This document shows, one piece after another, positions 17,478-25,417 of a DNA stretch of 35,289 nt. This DNA is from a virus. How positions within the stretch are numbered: the first letter of the stretch is position 1; each line of letters begins with the position of its first letter. The notes under the pieces are model-generated. The model was not told the origin of the DNA. It did not search any database and saw only the letters and a list, made by a program, of their open reading frames with translations. A program made the position numbers and the translations under genes. The stretch spans positions 1 to 35,289 of the IMG/VR virus record IMGVR_UViG_3300027976_000109. One strand, given 5' to 3'.

Positions 17478-18472
17478 ATTACATTTTTTAATAATTGAAA
17501 TAATTGTAATTTAACAGTATGTTCTGTATGTACTTTAATAGAATCAGATAAATCTTTTTCTAAAGGTAAAATGATGTAATCAATGTTATATTTAGACTTA
17601 TACTGTTTAGCAGCTTTAACACCTGGAATATCATTATCAAATAAAACTATAATTTTAGAATATTTTAATAGTAATTGTTTCATTTGTACTTCATTTATCA
17701 TGCTGTTTTCACTATCAGGAGCAATACTTTCAATGTTTTGGATGTTAAGGTTGTTAAAACAAATTAAGTCTTTAAGAGAAGATGTTATAATTAAATATTT
17801 AGTACTATAAGTAAGTTGTTCAAAACCTTGTAAATAATTCTTAATTTTTATAAACTTTTTAGCTGTATTATCAGGCATGTAAATTTTATATAAATCACCA
17901 TTTTTTGTAAAATACCCATAAAGTTTATTTCTATTAAACTCATATTTAATTATATTACCATTCAAATCTTTTTTTTCCATATTAAAAAAAGAAAGTGGTT
18001 TTATTTCATAATGACCTAAGTTAAAAGAACTTATCTTGTATTGTTTCCAATAATTAAAATCTATTGTATTCCAGAATCTAATCTCATAATCAGTTACTTT
18101 AAATCTATCTTGTTTAACTATATTAAGTTTATTTTGTAAACTATTATTGTTTAAATCACTATTTTTTAAATAATTTTCATAATCAGTCATTATTTTAAAT
18201 ACAGCATCACCTCTACTATTTAAAGAAAATAATACTTTAACTAATTCAATATGATCTCCTCCTTCACCAGTTGAAAAATCTTTAAATCTGTATTGATTGC
18301 TTTTATCATCATAATAAACCCACATTGAAGGGGTTTTATCAGCACTATTAAATACTGATGATATTTTTACATTTTGACCTATTAAATTTTCATATAAATT
18401 AAGATAATGTTCAAAAACCCATTGTTTAGAAACATCTCTTAAATCACTAATAATATTTACAGTACTAATCAT
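17474..18472 (-). CDS. DnaG-type primase with zinc-less N-terminus and Toprim domain
   Basis: A 332-aa protein. The N-terminal 80 residues keep the CHC2-like fold pattern (ADKTPSMWV..., FKDFSTGEGGD) but no zinc-binding Cys/His set. The C-terminal Toprim domain has FDND at 278-281 followed by PGVKAAK, and PLEKDLSD at 303-310. The first Toprim motif is TSSLKD (230-235), where most members have a Glu, so the usual catalytic Glu is absent; I recall similar 'SLKD' forms from related phage primases. It should make primers for the phage polymerase together with the DnaB-like helicase. ATG at 18472 lies 16 nt after a terminator-like hairpin. The 3' end overlaps the GIY-YIG gene by 4 nt. Confidence 0.85.
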   Translation of the reverse strand: MISTVNIISDLRDVSKQWVFEHYLNLYENLIGQNVKISSVFNSADKTPSMWVYYDDKSNQYRFKDFSTGEGGDHIELVKVLFSLNSRGDAVFKIMTDYENYLKNSDLNNNSLQNKLNIVKQDRFKVTDYEIRFWNTIDFNYWKQYKISSFNLGHYEIKPLSFFNMEKKDLNGNIIKYEFNRNKLYGYFTKNGDLYKIYMPDNTAKKFIKIKNYLQGFEQLTYSTKYLIITSSLKDLICFNNLNIQNIESIAPDSENSMINEVQMKQLLLKYSKIIVLFDNDIPGVKAAKQYKSKYNIDYIILPLEKDLSDSIKVHTEHTVKLQLFQLLKNVI

Positions 18473-18488
18473 AATGTCTTATTAAAAA

Positions 18489-18513
18489 AAAGGGTCTATA
18501 TACTAGACCCTTT
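18489..18513 (-). terminator. Terminator-like hairpin between SSB-like and primase genes
   Basis: A 10-bp perfect stem (AAAGGGTCTA with TAGACCCTTT), 5-nt loop, then a U-rich run on the minus strand. It lies 13 nt after the SSB-like stop and 16 nt before the primase ATG. Confidence 0.8.
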
Positions 18514-18526
18514 CATATTAAAATTA

Positions 18527-19198
18527 TTAATCTAAACTAAAATCAGAATTTATTTTAGAAGGAATGTTTAAGTTATCATCCCCAAAACTTTTTAAATCTT
18601 TAACTTCTGTTTTTTTCAAATGAATAGATTCATTATATACAATTACTTTTGATTCTTCACCAAAAGCATATTTACCTTTTTCACTTTTAGGTAAATACAT
18701 GTCATAATTTAAATACCCTGTTTTACCCATGTATTCTTTACCTGAAATACAAAAAGTAAGATATTTATTTTTAAAATCAGCTGTTTTATTAAAAGCTTCA
18801 ACAAAACTTTCAATTGTATTATGTTTATTATCTTGGTCTTTCATCCAATCATTTAATCCTAAAGCATTAGTAAGGTTTTGTAAAAATAACAAAACACTTC
18901 TATCTCTTTGAATTTTAATTCCTGTTTTAGTTTCTCCATCTGCATAAGCATATTGACTAGCTTTTAACCTACCAATTTGACCTTTGTAGTTACCTAAACT
19001 AACATTATCTCTATCAATTAAAAAGCCTTCAAAGCCTTCAATTGGTTCTGTTTCTACATGTAAAATCAAATGTTTAGCATTTGGAATAAAAGTAAAATCT
19101 TCTAATTCCAATCTGTTAATTTTTAATTTTAAATTACCTGGTGTAATTGTTTTAGGAACTCCTGCTCCACCGCCCAAATCTGTTGTACTTAATCCCAT
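18527..19198 (-). CDS. Probable single-stranded DNA-binding protein
   Basis: A 223-aa protein. The N-terminus is a Gly-rich leader, then a run of beta strands (GNLKLKINRLELEDFTF, HLILHVETEPIEGFEGFLID) of OB-fold appearance, and it ends in an acidic, phenylalanine-containing tail (NSDFSLD) typical of SSB C-terminal tips that recruit partners. It sits directly downstream of the Sak4-like ATPase, and such ATPases usually act with an SSB. The start codon is preceded by four to five AAAT repeats and no Shine-Dalgarno. The assignment rests on architecture and context, not on a clear motif. Confidence 0.55.
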   Translation of the reverse strand: MGLSTTDLGGGAGVPKTITPGNLKLKINRLELEDFTFIPNAKHLILHVETEPIEGFEGFLIDRDNVSLGNYKGQIGRLKASQYAYADGETKTGIKIQRDRSVLLFLQNLTNALGLNDWMKDQDNKHNTIESFVEAFNKTADFKNKYLTFCISGKEYMGKTGYLNYDMYLPKSEKGKYAFGEESKVIVYNESIHLKKTEVKDLKSFGDDNLNIPSKINSDFSLD

Positions 19199-19213
19199 TT
19201 TTTATTTATTTAT

Positions 19214-19933
19214 TTATTTGAATATTTGATCCCAATTTGTTGTAAGAATACCATCTACAACTTCTGTAATTATAAAGTCTTTATCACCTAAATGAAGAGG
19301 TCTAGCACCACAATTTACTTCTTCACTTGTTTTGAACGATAGTATTGTTTTACCTTCTTTTCTCATCATATAACCAATAGCATCAGAAGAAGCACATAAT
19401 AGATTTTTAATTTTTCCTGTAAGATCTATATTTGCTGCTAATACTAATTCACCTTTATCATTTACTTGAGCATCTTTAGTATGTCCACATAAAATAACTG
19501 TTTCAGCAAGAGTATCTATAAAATCTAATACTTGAAAAAAAGCAAGTCTTATGTACATATAACCAGCTCCTTGAGGAAGTGTTAATACAGAATCTCCTTC
19601 AAAATTTTTACCTAAAGGAGTATTTTTATAAAGTTTTAAAGCCAATGGTAATACCATATCTTCTAATACACTTACTGTATCTATACTAATAAATTTATAA
19701 GGATTACCTTGATTTCTGATTTCTTTTCCTAAATCTAGTAATTCTTGTAAATTATTAACTTTATATTTAATTGCTTCAATAAAATCAGAACCATTTTCTA
19801 AATCAACAATCAGATTGTTTTCAAGACCTGCTAATGCAGTGCTTTTACCTACTTTAGGTTTACCGTAAATCACTATTCTTTTAGGATTTAAACGAGTAAC
19901 TTTAACTTTCTTAATGGGAAGTACTATACTCAT
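19214..19933 (-). CDS. Sak4-like RecA-fold ATPase (AAA_24)
   Basis: A 239-aa single-domain P-loop protein. Walker A is G24-KPKVGK-S31, a Walker B-type strand is FISIDTVS (D85), and the later VILCGHTKD and ANIDLTGKIKNLL segments match AAA_24/Sak4 proteins, short RecA/Rad51 relatives of phages that promote strand annealing or invasion with an SSB. It overlaps the upstream gene as ATGA and is followed by the SSB-like gene, which fits that pairing. Confidence 0.8.
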   Translation of the reverse strand: MSIVLPIKKVKVTRLNPKRIVIYGKPKVGKSTALAGLENNLIVDLENGSDFIEAIKYKVNNLQELLDLGKEIRNQGNPYKFISIDTVSVLEDMVLPLALKLYKNTPLGKNFEGDSVLTLPQGAGYMYIRLAFFQVLDFIDTLAETVILCGHTKDAQVNDKGELVLAANIDLTGKIKNLLCASSDAIGYMMRKEGKTILSFKTSEEVNCGARPLHLGDKDFIITEVVDGILTTNWDQIFK

Positions 19934-20580
19934 AATTTACTTGTTATTTGTATGATTAAATCATTTAACCATTTTTTGTCACTAACTGGTGCTTTTAACA
20001 TAATTGCAGCAAAATCTTTAATTTTCATATTACTAATTAAATCATTTTCTGAATCATCTTTTGTATCAAAAGTTGACAGAGGTGAATATTCTTTTTCAAA
20101 ATCAGGAAAAATACCTGTTGTTTGTACTTTAGGAGCAAGATTTATTTCTAATAAATCAATACTTTTTTGTCTTTCGTATGTAGAATAAGTCATTTCTGAA
20201 CCATTTTTAGATACAGCTATTATTTCTGATAATGGAATAAGATAAGAAATATAAGGTTCTCCTGTTGAAGAAACATTTTCTTTTGTATCATACTCATCTT
20301 TATAAAAAGGATTACATTTAACTTTGAATAATTGTCTGTTAGGACTATCTGGAATCATATCTATAATTTTTCCACCATCTACTAAATTATCATACAATTC
20401 AATATAAATATCTTCATGTTTTTTTAATTCAGAATCAAAGAATTGAACTTGTTTTCCTAAAGATCCTCTTTGAAAAAAAGCTGTTTTAATCATAAATAAT
20501 GGATTTGTTAATCCTAATATTTTAAATACAGGTTTATGGTGTATAAAAAATTCTTCTTCTTTTTGTTTTTTAATGCTCAT
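19930..20580 (-). CDS. Unknown protein, 216 aa, in the replication/recombination operon
   Basis: ATG at 20580. N-terminal two-thirds mixed alpha/beta (FKILGLTNPLFMIKTAFFQ), then an acidic linker and a C-terminal helical segment (MKIKDFAAIMLKAPVSDKKW). It lies between the DnaB-like helicase (9 nt gap) and the Sak4-like ATPase (4-nt overlap), so it is probably a replication or recombination accessory protein. No family recognised. Confidence 0.65.
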   Translation of the reverse strand: MSIKKQKEEEFFIHHKPVFKILGLTNPLFMIKTAFFQRGSLGKQVQFFDSELKKHEDIYIELYDNLVDGGKIIDMIPDSPNRQLFKVKCNPFYKDEYDTKENVSSTGEPYISYLIPLSEIIAVSKNGSEMTYSTYERQKSIDLLEINLAPKVQTTGIFPDFEKEYSPLSTFDTKDDSENDLISNMKIKDFAAIMLKAPVSDKKWLNDLIIQITSKL

Positions 20581-20589
20581 TGTGTGTAT

Positions 20590-21591
20590 TTAATATGAGA
20601 TTTTTTTTGTTGCTTGAGCAGGAGTGTCAATTTCAATAATACGCATTGTTGTCCTATCTAATTTAAAAAAACTAATTCTTGTTGTACCATTTCTAGATTT
20701 TAAAAAGTGAAATACTAAAATATCTTCATCATTTATTATAAATCTTTCTGGACCATACTGTCTAATTTTTCTTATAGAAGGTTTATTAATACCTATTAAA
20801 ACATCGGTGTGTTGTAAAAGTGCATCACTTCCATATATATCGGAATCTAACACATAATTTCCATATTCACCATCTCGTTGTCTATCTGGATTATCTATAT
20901 TTCTGTTAAGTTGACTTAATACTATAAAAGCAATTGGATATTTTTTTTTCATCATTGTTAAGGCTTCTCCTAAAGACCCTAACATTTCAAATTTATCTCT
21001 TTGACCTTTACCAACTCTAAATAATGCGGCATGATCTATTGCTACTAACATGTTAGTATATGTACCATCTTCTGATTTATGTTTTTCCATTTCATAATGA
21101 ATAGTAGCACACATTTCATCAACAGTACAAGCATCATATATCACATTAATTTTGTCATTAAATTTAGTATTTTCATAAAACTCAACACATTTATCATAAA
21201 TCTTTTTATCAACTAATTTTCCATCCTTACTCATTAATGTATTGTAATCAGTACTTGTATTCAGACTTAATTTTCTTACACCACTTGTTTCATCAACCAT
21301 TTCCATTTGGAATTTTAAAACTCTAAAATCTTCATTAGGATTGTGAACTATTATATCACTAATCAACTGTTCCATAAATAAAGTTTTTCCTGTTCCTGGT
21401 CTAGCACCTACTACAGTGATTGTTCTCCATTCTAATCCATCACAAAAAGCATCATTAAATTTAGCCCAAGCACTTTTTAATGATTTTATATCACCTTGTC
21501 GTCGAGCTTTTATTTTTAAAATTGCTTTTTTAAGAGCATCTCTTTCACTTACGGGTAATAGTGGTTGAGCACCATTAAATAATATTGTCAT
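20590..21591 (-). CDS. DnaB-like replicative helicase
   Basis: A 333-aa RecA-fold helicase. Walker A lies in VGARPGTGKT (residues 61-70), a Walker B-type strand is MLVAIDH (D186), followed by SQLNR (226-230) and SDIYGSDALLQHTD (250-263), the H3/H4 signature of DnaB-family helicases. The N-terminal primase-interaction domain of bacterial DnaB (about 470 aa overall) is absent; only about 50 residues precede the ATPase core. It should unwind DNA ahead of the polymerase. The upstream gene may encode its loader. Confidence 0.87.
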   Translation of the reverse strand: MTILFNGAQPLLPVSERDALKKAILKIKARRQGDIKSLKSAWAKFNDAFCDGLEWRTITVVGARPGTGKTLFMEQLISDIIVHNPNEDFRVLKFQMEMVDETSGVRKLSLNTSTDYNTLMSKDGKLVDKKIYDKCVEFYENTKFNDKINVIYDACTVDEMCATIHYEMEKHKSEDGTYTNMLVAIDHAALFRVGKGQRDKFEMLGSLGEALTMMKKKYPIAFIVLSQLNRNIDNPDRQRDGEYGNYVLDSDIYGSDALLQHTDVLIGINKPSIRKIRQYGPERFIINDEDILVFHFLKSRNGTTRISFFKLDRTTMRIIEIDTPAQATKKISY

Positions 21592-21595
21592 TTTG

Positions 21596-21775
21596 TTAGA
21601 TATGAGTGATTATTTTATCTTTTTGACTGTTATAAAATGTATGAAATATAATTACTACTATTTCTATTAATAACCATTGATAAATGGATATTTTAACAAT
21701 AAATAAATCTACTATACTAAAACATATCAAAAAGTTTACTACTGCAAATACTATTAATACTAAGGTTTTTCTCAT
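21596..21775 (-). CDS. Small membrane protein, 59 aa
   Basis: ATG at 21775 overlaps the upstream gene's TGA as ATGA; the stop at 21596-21598 lies 4 nt before the helicase ATG. Two hydrophobic segments (about residues 4-27 and 31-47, LVLIVFAVVNFLICFSIV and WLLIEIVVIIF) flank a short turn, and the C-terminal tail is charged. It fills what would otherwise be a 180-nt gap. A membrane protein between a helicase and its putative loader might anchor replication to the membrane; this is speculation. Confidence 0.65.
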   Translation of the reverse strand: MRKTLVLIVFAVVNFLICFSIVDLFIVKISIYQWLLIEIVVIIFHTFYNSQKDKIITHI

Positions 21776-22362
21776 ACTATCCTTTCTGTAAAATAATTAA
21801 TATTTTCATTATCAGGGTTTGTTTTTATTAATTCACAATAAGTTGCTAAATCAGATTCATAACTTTTATCTATATTTTGCTTTCTTATAAAATATTGAGA
21901 ATTTCTCATAAATTGATAATTTCTAATACTAAATTCATCTACATACTTTTCAGTAGCTTTTATTATTTCTTCCCATGAATAACTATAATTTTCAAAAAAC
22001 CATTTAAAAGGAGCTTCTAAATTTTTAGAATTAACTCTTGCATATTTGCCAGATGATAATTTTTTATTAGGGAATATTTCTAAAAAGGTAATAATTTTTT
22101 CTTCAAATAATAAACCCATTACATCAGAAGATGTTTTTTGTTTATTTTTTTTAAAAAAACTATTTATTTCAGTTAGCAAAGGTATACTTTTTAAAGTAAT
22201 TTTTAAATCCTCACTAAGCCAACCATTTTTTATTAATCTTATTTTTTCAATAGAAGCATTTACATATTCATTAGGTATTATATTTTCATTAATACAATGT
22301 AATACATAATAGGTATCTGGTTTTAAATCATTTTTTATAAGAGTTATAAATACATTATTCAT
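21772..22362 (-). CDS. Winged-helix-like replication protein, possible helicase loader
   Basis: I choose the ATG at 22362 (196 aa), which overlaps the UDG-like stop as TAATG; a TTG six bases upstream is less likely. The N-terminal 60 residues have a helix-turn-helix cadence (TYYVLHCINENIIPNE... IRLIKNGWLSED). The C-terminal part (FPNKKLSSGKYARVN, WFFENYSYSWEEIIKATEKYVDE, SQYFIRKQ; residues about 95-175) resembles a conserved family in Bacteroidota phages encoded near DnaB, comparable in layout to replisome organisers. It is placed just before the helicase. Role as initiator or loader is inferred from layout. Confidence 0.6.
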   Translation of the reverse strand: MNNVFITLIKNDLKPDTYYVLHCINENIIPNEYVNASIEKIRLIKNGWLSEDLKITLKSIPLLTEINSFFKKNKQKTSSDVMGLLFEEKIITFLEIFPNKKLSSGKYARVNSKNLEAPFKWFFENYSYSWEEIIKATEKYVDEFSIRNYQFMRNSQYFIRKQNIDKSYESDLATYCELIKTNPDNENINYFTERIV

Positions 22363-23075
22363 TACCAATTTATTTTATAGTTTCTTAATTTTAATACTAA
22401 ATCAGATACTTTATTAAATAAATTATCAGAATCCCATCTTCCTTTCTTTATAGATTTAAAAATCCCAGGGTGTTTAACAGTAAATTTATAATTTTTATTC
22501 TCATCAATCATTTCAATCCATTTTGAATCTTCATTCATATAAATATAAATTAATCCTGTTTCATGTTTATTCAAGTATTCAAATAAATAATCTATAAATA
22601 AATACCAAATATCTTCATGTTGACCATATTTATCTACCGTAGTAGTAAGACTTGTATTTAAAAGAAGTATTCCTTGATTAGCCCATCTTTTAAGATTTAC
22701 ATCTAAACTTCCAGGATGACCTTTATAAACAGTTCTATTAATTTCATTTAAAATATGTTGTAAATCAGGACTAATTTTTTGTGTTTGACTACAACTAAAA
22801 GCTAAACCATCAGCAGCTCCAAAATAAGGATAAACATGATTGTTAACTATAATTATTTGTAATTCATCATACGCACATTCTTCAAATGCTTTAAATACAT
22901 TTTTTAAAGGTGGAGTAAATCTTTTATTTTTATTTGATTCATTAACAAGTTTATAGATAATATTGTCAAAATCATAACTAAATATAAAAGGTTTAAATAC
23001 TTTACCCCATCCTTTTTTTTCAAACATGGTAAATATTTTTTGTTTAATATCAGCTAAATCTATTTTTTCTTGCAT
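22362..23075 (-). CDS. Uracil-DNA glycosylase homologue with substituted catalytic Asp
   Basis: I prefer the ATG at 23075 (237 aa); a TTG at 23102 would add nine residues. The family-1 UDG fold is recognisable: IIIVNNHVYPYFGAADGLAFS (region 75-94) aligns with the water-activating loop, WANQGILLLNTSLT (131-144) carries N140 for uracil recognition, and KHPGIF (201-206) matches the Ser-Pro loop HPSP. At the GQDPY position it reads NNHVY, so the catalytic Asp is His80 and the GQ pair is NN; Tyr82, Phe93 and N140 remain. Part of the minor-groove loop (MNEDSKW) also differs from GxxAQ. Activity is therefore doubtful. It may bind uracil or DNA without cleaving, or serve as a polymerase accessory as poxvirus D4 does. 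Confidence 0.82.
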   Translation of the reverse strand: MQEKIDLADIKQKIFTMFEKKGWGKVFKPFIFSYDFDNIIYKLVNESNKNKRFTPPLKNVFKAFEECAYDELQIIIVNNHVYPYFGAADGLAFSCSQTQKISPDLQHILNEINRTVYKGHPGSLDVNLKRWANQGILLLNTSLTTTVDKYGQHEDIWYLFIDYLFEYLNKHETGLIYIYMNEDSKWIEMIDENKNYKFTVKHPGIFKSIKKGRWDSDNLFNKVSDLVLKLRNYKINW

Positions 23076-23083
23076 AATAATAT

Positions 23084-23091
23084 TATTTTTG
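23084..23091 (+). promoter_or_regulatory. Possible -7 element for the lone + strand gene
   Basis: A TAnnTTTG match, the Bacteroidota sigma factor -7 consensus, lies 15 nt before the + strand ATG at 23107, within the short divergent gap to the UDG-like gene. No good -33 element is seen at the usual spacing and AT-rich sequence gives chance matches. Confidence 0.2.
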
Positions 23092-23106
23092 TAAAAAATC
23101 AATCAC

Positions 23107-23418
23107 ATGTCAATACAAGTAAAAGAATTAAAAGATGATGCTATCATAGCAATAAAAGTAAATAAGGCTTATTATTTAATGGTAAAAGACCTATCCTTAT
23201 ATCTGTTTAAGCATATTGAAGTAAAAGATAAAACTGAATACATTAAAGAAATAATGGCTAAAGAATATAAAAATTTAGATCCATTACAAAGAGCACTTTT
23301 TACAACAATTCTTTTATTAATGGAAATTGAAAAAGAAAGTAAAATCAACGATCTATATATAGATAAAACTATTTTAGAACCAGGAGATGCTGGTTATATA
23401 GCTCCTATTATAGACTAA
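23107..23418 (+). CDS. Lone plus-strand protein, 103 aa
   Basis: ATG at 23107; the only + strand gene within about 28 kb of minus-strand genes. It fills a 330-nt interval with no minus-strand gene and its 3' end overlaps the convergent 23408-23782 gene by 11 nt. The protein is charged and mainly helical (VKELKDDAIIAIKV, YIKEIMAKEYKNLDPLQRA) with a tail ILEPGDAGYIAPIID. Composition looks genuinely coding. No family is certain; its strand is that of the virion-type genes, so it may be late-expressed. Confidence 0.65.
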   Translation: MSIQVKELKDDAIIAIKVNKAYYLMVKDLSLYLFKHIEVKDKTEYIKEIMAKEYKNLDPLQRALFTTILLLMEIEKESKINDLYIDKTILEPGDAGYIAPIID

Positions 23419-23782
23419 GATTATAATTGTCTTTTCCTATTTGAATACATGTATTTATAGCCAACATTAATTCTTCTTTTGAACATTCAATAAAAGATTT
23501 ACATTCTCTATGACCGTTATTGTCTTTATACAAACCAGATTCAAGCTTAATAGCTATTTTCATTTCTTCAAAAGTATATCCAGATTCATTAGCTAATTCT
23601 CTTATACAAGCATGTACTTTTGCAAGTTGAGCTTTACTATGAGTAATATTAATTAAATCTAAATACATATCTACAATTTGATCTTCTTTTAAACTAAGTT
23701 CAAATTTTTCATAAACCAACTTATCTTTTGTTTCTAAATAAGTAAGTTTTCCATTTTTTTTAATTAATTTTCCATTAAACAT
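23408..23782 (-). CDS. Unknown protein, 124 aa, possible recombination accessory
   Basis: ATG at 23782, overlapping the upstream gene by 8 nt. The C-terminal half (HACIRELANESGYTFEEMKIAIKLESGLY ... KSFIECSKEEL, residues about 58-105, cited as a region) recalls the helical tail seen in NinB-like and similar phage recombination proteins, where 'S..ECSKEEL' motifs occur. The N-terminal half is short and beta-rich. The assignment is tentative. Confidence 0.5.
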   Translation of the reverse strand: MFNGKLIKKNGKLTYLETKDKLVYEKFELSLKEDQIVDMYLDLINITHSKAQLAKVHACIRELANESGYTFEEMKIAIKLESGLYKDNNGHRECKSFIECSKEELMLAINTCIQIGKDNYNLSL

Positions 23783-24050
23783 AAGTACATTTTGTAATAC
23801 CGTTAATTAATTCTAAAAATTCAGTTAATTTTTCAACACTTTCTATTTTAATAGAAGGTATTTCAAAACATTTAATATACCAGTTATTATTTACTATTTC
23901 AGTACTATCAGAAGAAAATAAAGTTATACCATCACATACTTCTAAAATATAGTAATAATAATCTTTTTCATTACCTGATTCTAAAGCAGTAACTATTTGT
24001 TTTTCAAAATTAATAAAATTATTTTCTTCCATCATTACATACAAATTCAT
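23775..24050 (-). CDS. Unknown protein, 91 aa
   Basis: ATG at 24050, overlapping the upstream gene by 32 nt; a Met at 24035 (MMEENN) would reduce the overlap to 17 nt. Acidic, with a C-terminal helix (IESVEKLTEFLELINGI). No family recognised. Confidence 0.5.
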   Translation of the reverse strand: MNLYVMMEENNFINFEKQIVTALESGNEKDYYYYILEVCDGITLFSSDSTEIVNNNWYIKCFEIPSIKIESVEKLTEFLELINGITKCTYV

Positions 24051-24426
24051 TAAGTAATTTGAGATTTAGTATCTCACTAAGATATATCTTTGATATTAAA
24101 GTGTAAGCATTAGGATTTGTTTCCATACTACCATGTTCTGTTATTCTTAATTTTCTAATATTAGTAATAGCTAGTACAGCTACATTAAAATCATATTCAC
24201 TTTTTGATTTAACCATATTTAAGATATTGGTATGAACATCTTCATCAATATAACCCATTTTTTTTAATAATACTAATTCTAAACTTAATGCAAAAAGGTT
24301 ATACCCTAAACCATAAACTCTATTTAATAAAATATTAGATAATTGCGTATTTAATTTTGATATAATAGTTAAATGTTCTAAAATAATTTCTTTACAAAAA
24401 GGTTTACATTTTTCAAGATGTTTCAT
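24019..24426 (-). CDS. Unknown helical protein, 135 aa
   Basis: ATG at 24426, 14 nt past a terminator-like hairpin. Almost entirely helical and Leu/Ile-rich (LFALSLELVLLKKMGY), with Cys near both ends. First gene of its block. No function recognised. Confidence 0.55.
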   Translation of the reverse strand: MKHLEKCKPFCKEIILEHLTIISKLNTQLSNILLNRVYGLGYNLFALSLELVLLKKMGYIDEDVHTNILNMVKSKSEYDFNVAVLAITNIRKLRITEHGSMETNPNAYTLISKIYLSEILNLKLLNEFVCNDGRK

Positions 24427-24440
24427 AAATAAAAAGTTAA

Positions 24441-24475
24441 AAGTAACTCTTAAATAATATATCTAAGAGTTACTT
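24441..24475 (-). terminator. Terminator-like hairpin after the AEP-like primase gene
   Basis: A 12-bp perfect stem (AAGTAACTCTTA with TAAGAGTTACTT) with an 11-nt loop, followed on the minus strand by interrupted U-rich sequence. It begins 2 nt past the upstream stop and ends 14 nt before the next ATG. Confidence 0.65.
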
Positions 24476-24477
24476 GT

Positions 24478-24930
24478 TTAAACATAACTAAATAATCTTT
24501 CAAGCCAGTTATTAAGATTTGAAGAAGTACTGTTAATTAAATGAGTACATTCTCTAATATCTACAGAATGTACATATTTTGCATATCCTCCTGCATTACC
24601 TTTTCTTTCTCCTACTCTTAAATCTATATCAAACTCAGAAGTTTTATTTCCTAATTGTTTATTACCAGTATAAAGTACCCAATAATGACCACCACCTCGT
24701 TTAGTTTTATAATTAAAAGTTTCTCTTAATTCAAAGTAAATATCAGCAGGTATATTATTAAATCCATTTTTATTTTTCTCAGTATCAATATCCACATCAA
24801 TTACAGTATAAATTCCTGGGCATACAAGTAAATTATACCCTTCTGGAATTTCTCCATTAAAAAAAGTATTATCTGGTAACATAGAAAATTTAATTATAGG
24901 AATTTTTGCTTTACCGAGAAAGGATTTCAT
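24478..24930 (-). CDS. Stand-alone archaeo-eukaryotic (PrimPol-like) primase domain
   Basis: A 150-aa protein with the three AEP motifs in order: hhDhD as VIDVDID (D45, D47, D49), the s-x-H motif as GGGHYW (H82), and hhD as FDIDLRVG (D101, D103). This corresponds to the Prim-Pol core of bifunctional primase/polymerases, but no helicase or zinc domain is fused and it is shorter than usual catalytic cores. The family makes RNA/DNA primers or extends DNA. Its presence next to a full DnaG-type primase elsewhere in the window is notable. It ends a four-gene block bounded by hairpins; ATGA overlap couples it to the gene upstream. Confidence 0.75.
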   Translation of the reverse strand: MKSFLGKAKIPIIKFSMLPDNTFFNGEIPEGYNLLVCPGIYTVIDVDIDTEKNKNGFNNIPADIYFELRETFNYKTKRGGGHYWVLYTGNKQLGNKTSEFDIDLRVGERKGNAGGYAKYVHSVDIRECTHLINSTSSNLNNWLERLFSYV

Positions 24931-25214
24931 ATTGCTATTTTATACTGTTTTCTGTTTTCTTCATTATCCCACCATCTTCCATAATTAGAACGTAAGGCTA
25001 CTTTAAATACACGTTCTAATTCAGGATAATTTGTACTTGATTCTAAATTAATAGAATTTAAAACAGCCATAATAGTAGTAGTATCTTCTTCACCAATACT
25101 TATTGCATATCCTGAAATTATTGTAGATTTTGAATTACGACCATTACCAGAATCTTCTAATATTATTAAATCGTTTTCTTTAATAAAATATTCTATATTT
25201 TTAAAATTTGTCAT
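24927..25214 (-). CDS. Unknown protein, 95 aa, coupled to AEP-like primase
   Basis: ATG at 25214; its stop overlaps the AEP ATG by 4 nt. A strand-rich N-terminus (FIKENDLIILEDSGNGRNS), a central Gly-containing strand and a helix with TNYPELERVFKVAL, ending WWDNEENRKQYKIAI. No family recognised; coupling suggests partnership with the AEP. Confidence 0.55.
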   Translation of the reverse strand: MTNFKNIEYFIKENDLIILEDSGNGRNSKSTIISGYAISIGEEDTTTIMAVLNSINLESSTNYPELERVFKVALRSNYGRWWDNEENRKQYKIAI

Positions 25215-25216
25215 GT

Positions 25217-25405
25217 TTAAATGTTGTTGTAAGGGTTATCACTTATAAATTCTTTAACAAAAGATTCTAATTCTGTTGTTTTAAGACCTAATTCTAAAAA
25301 AGAATCTCTTTGTCCTATTCTAGACCAAGTATCTTTATTATTGTCTAATGTTTTTTTATCAAATGGTTTTTGCAAAGAATTTAATAAATCGTCTATTGTT
25401 GCCAT
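25217..25405 (-). CDS. Small unknown protein, 62 aa
   Basis: ATG at 25405, 2 nt before the next gene. Two helices (MATIDDLLNSLQKPF and LGLKTTELESFVKEF) joined by a polar loop. No family recognised. Confidence 0.55.
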   Translation of the reverse strand: MATIDDLLNSLQKPFDKKTLDNNKDTWSRIGQRDSFLELGLKTTELESFVKEFISDNPYNNI

Positions 25406-25417
25406 ATTTTGTTGGTG

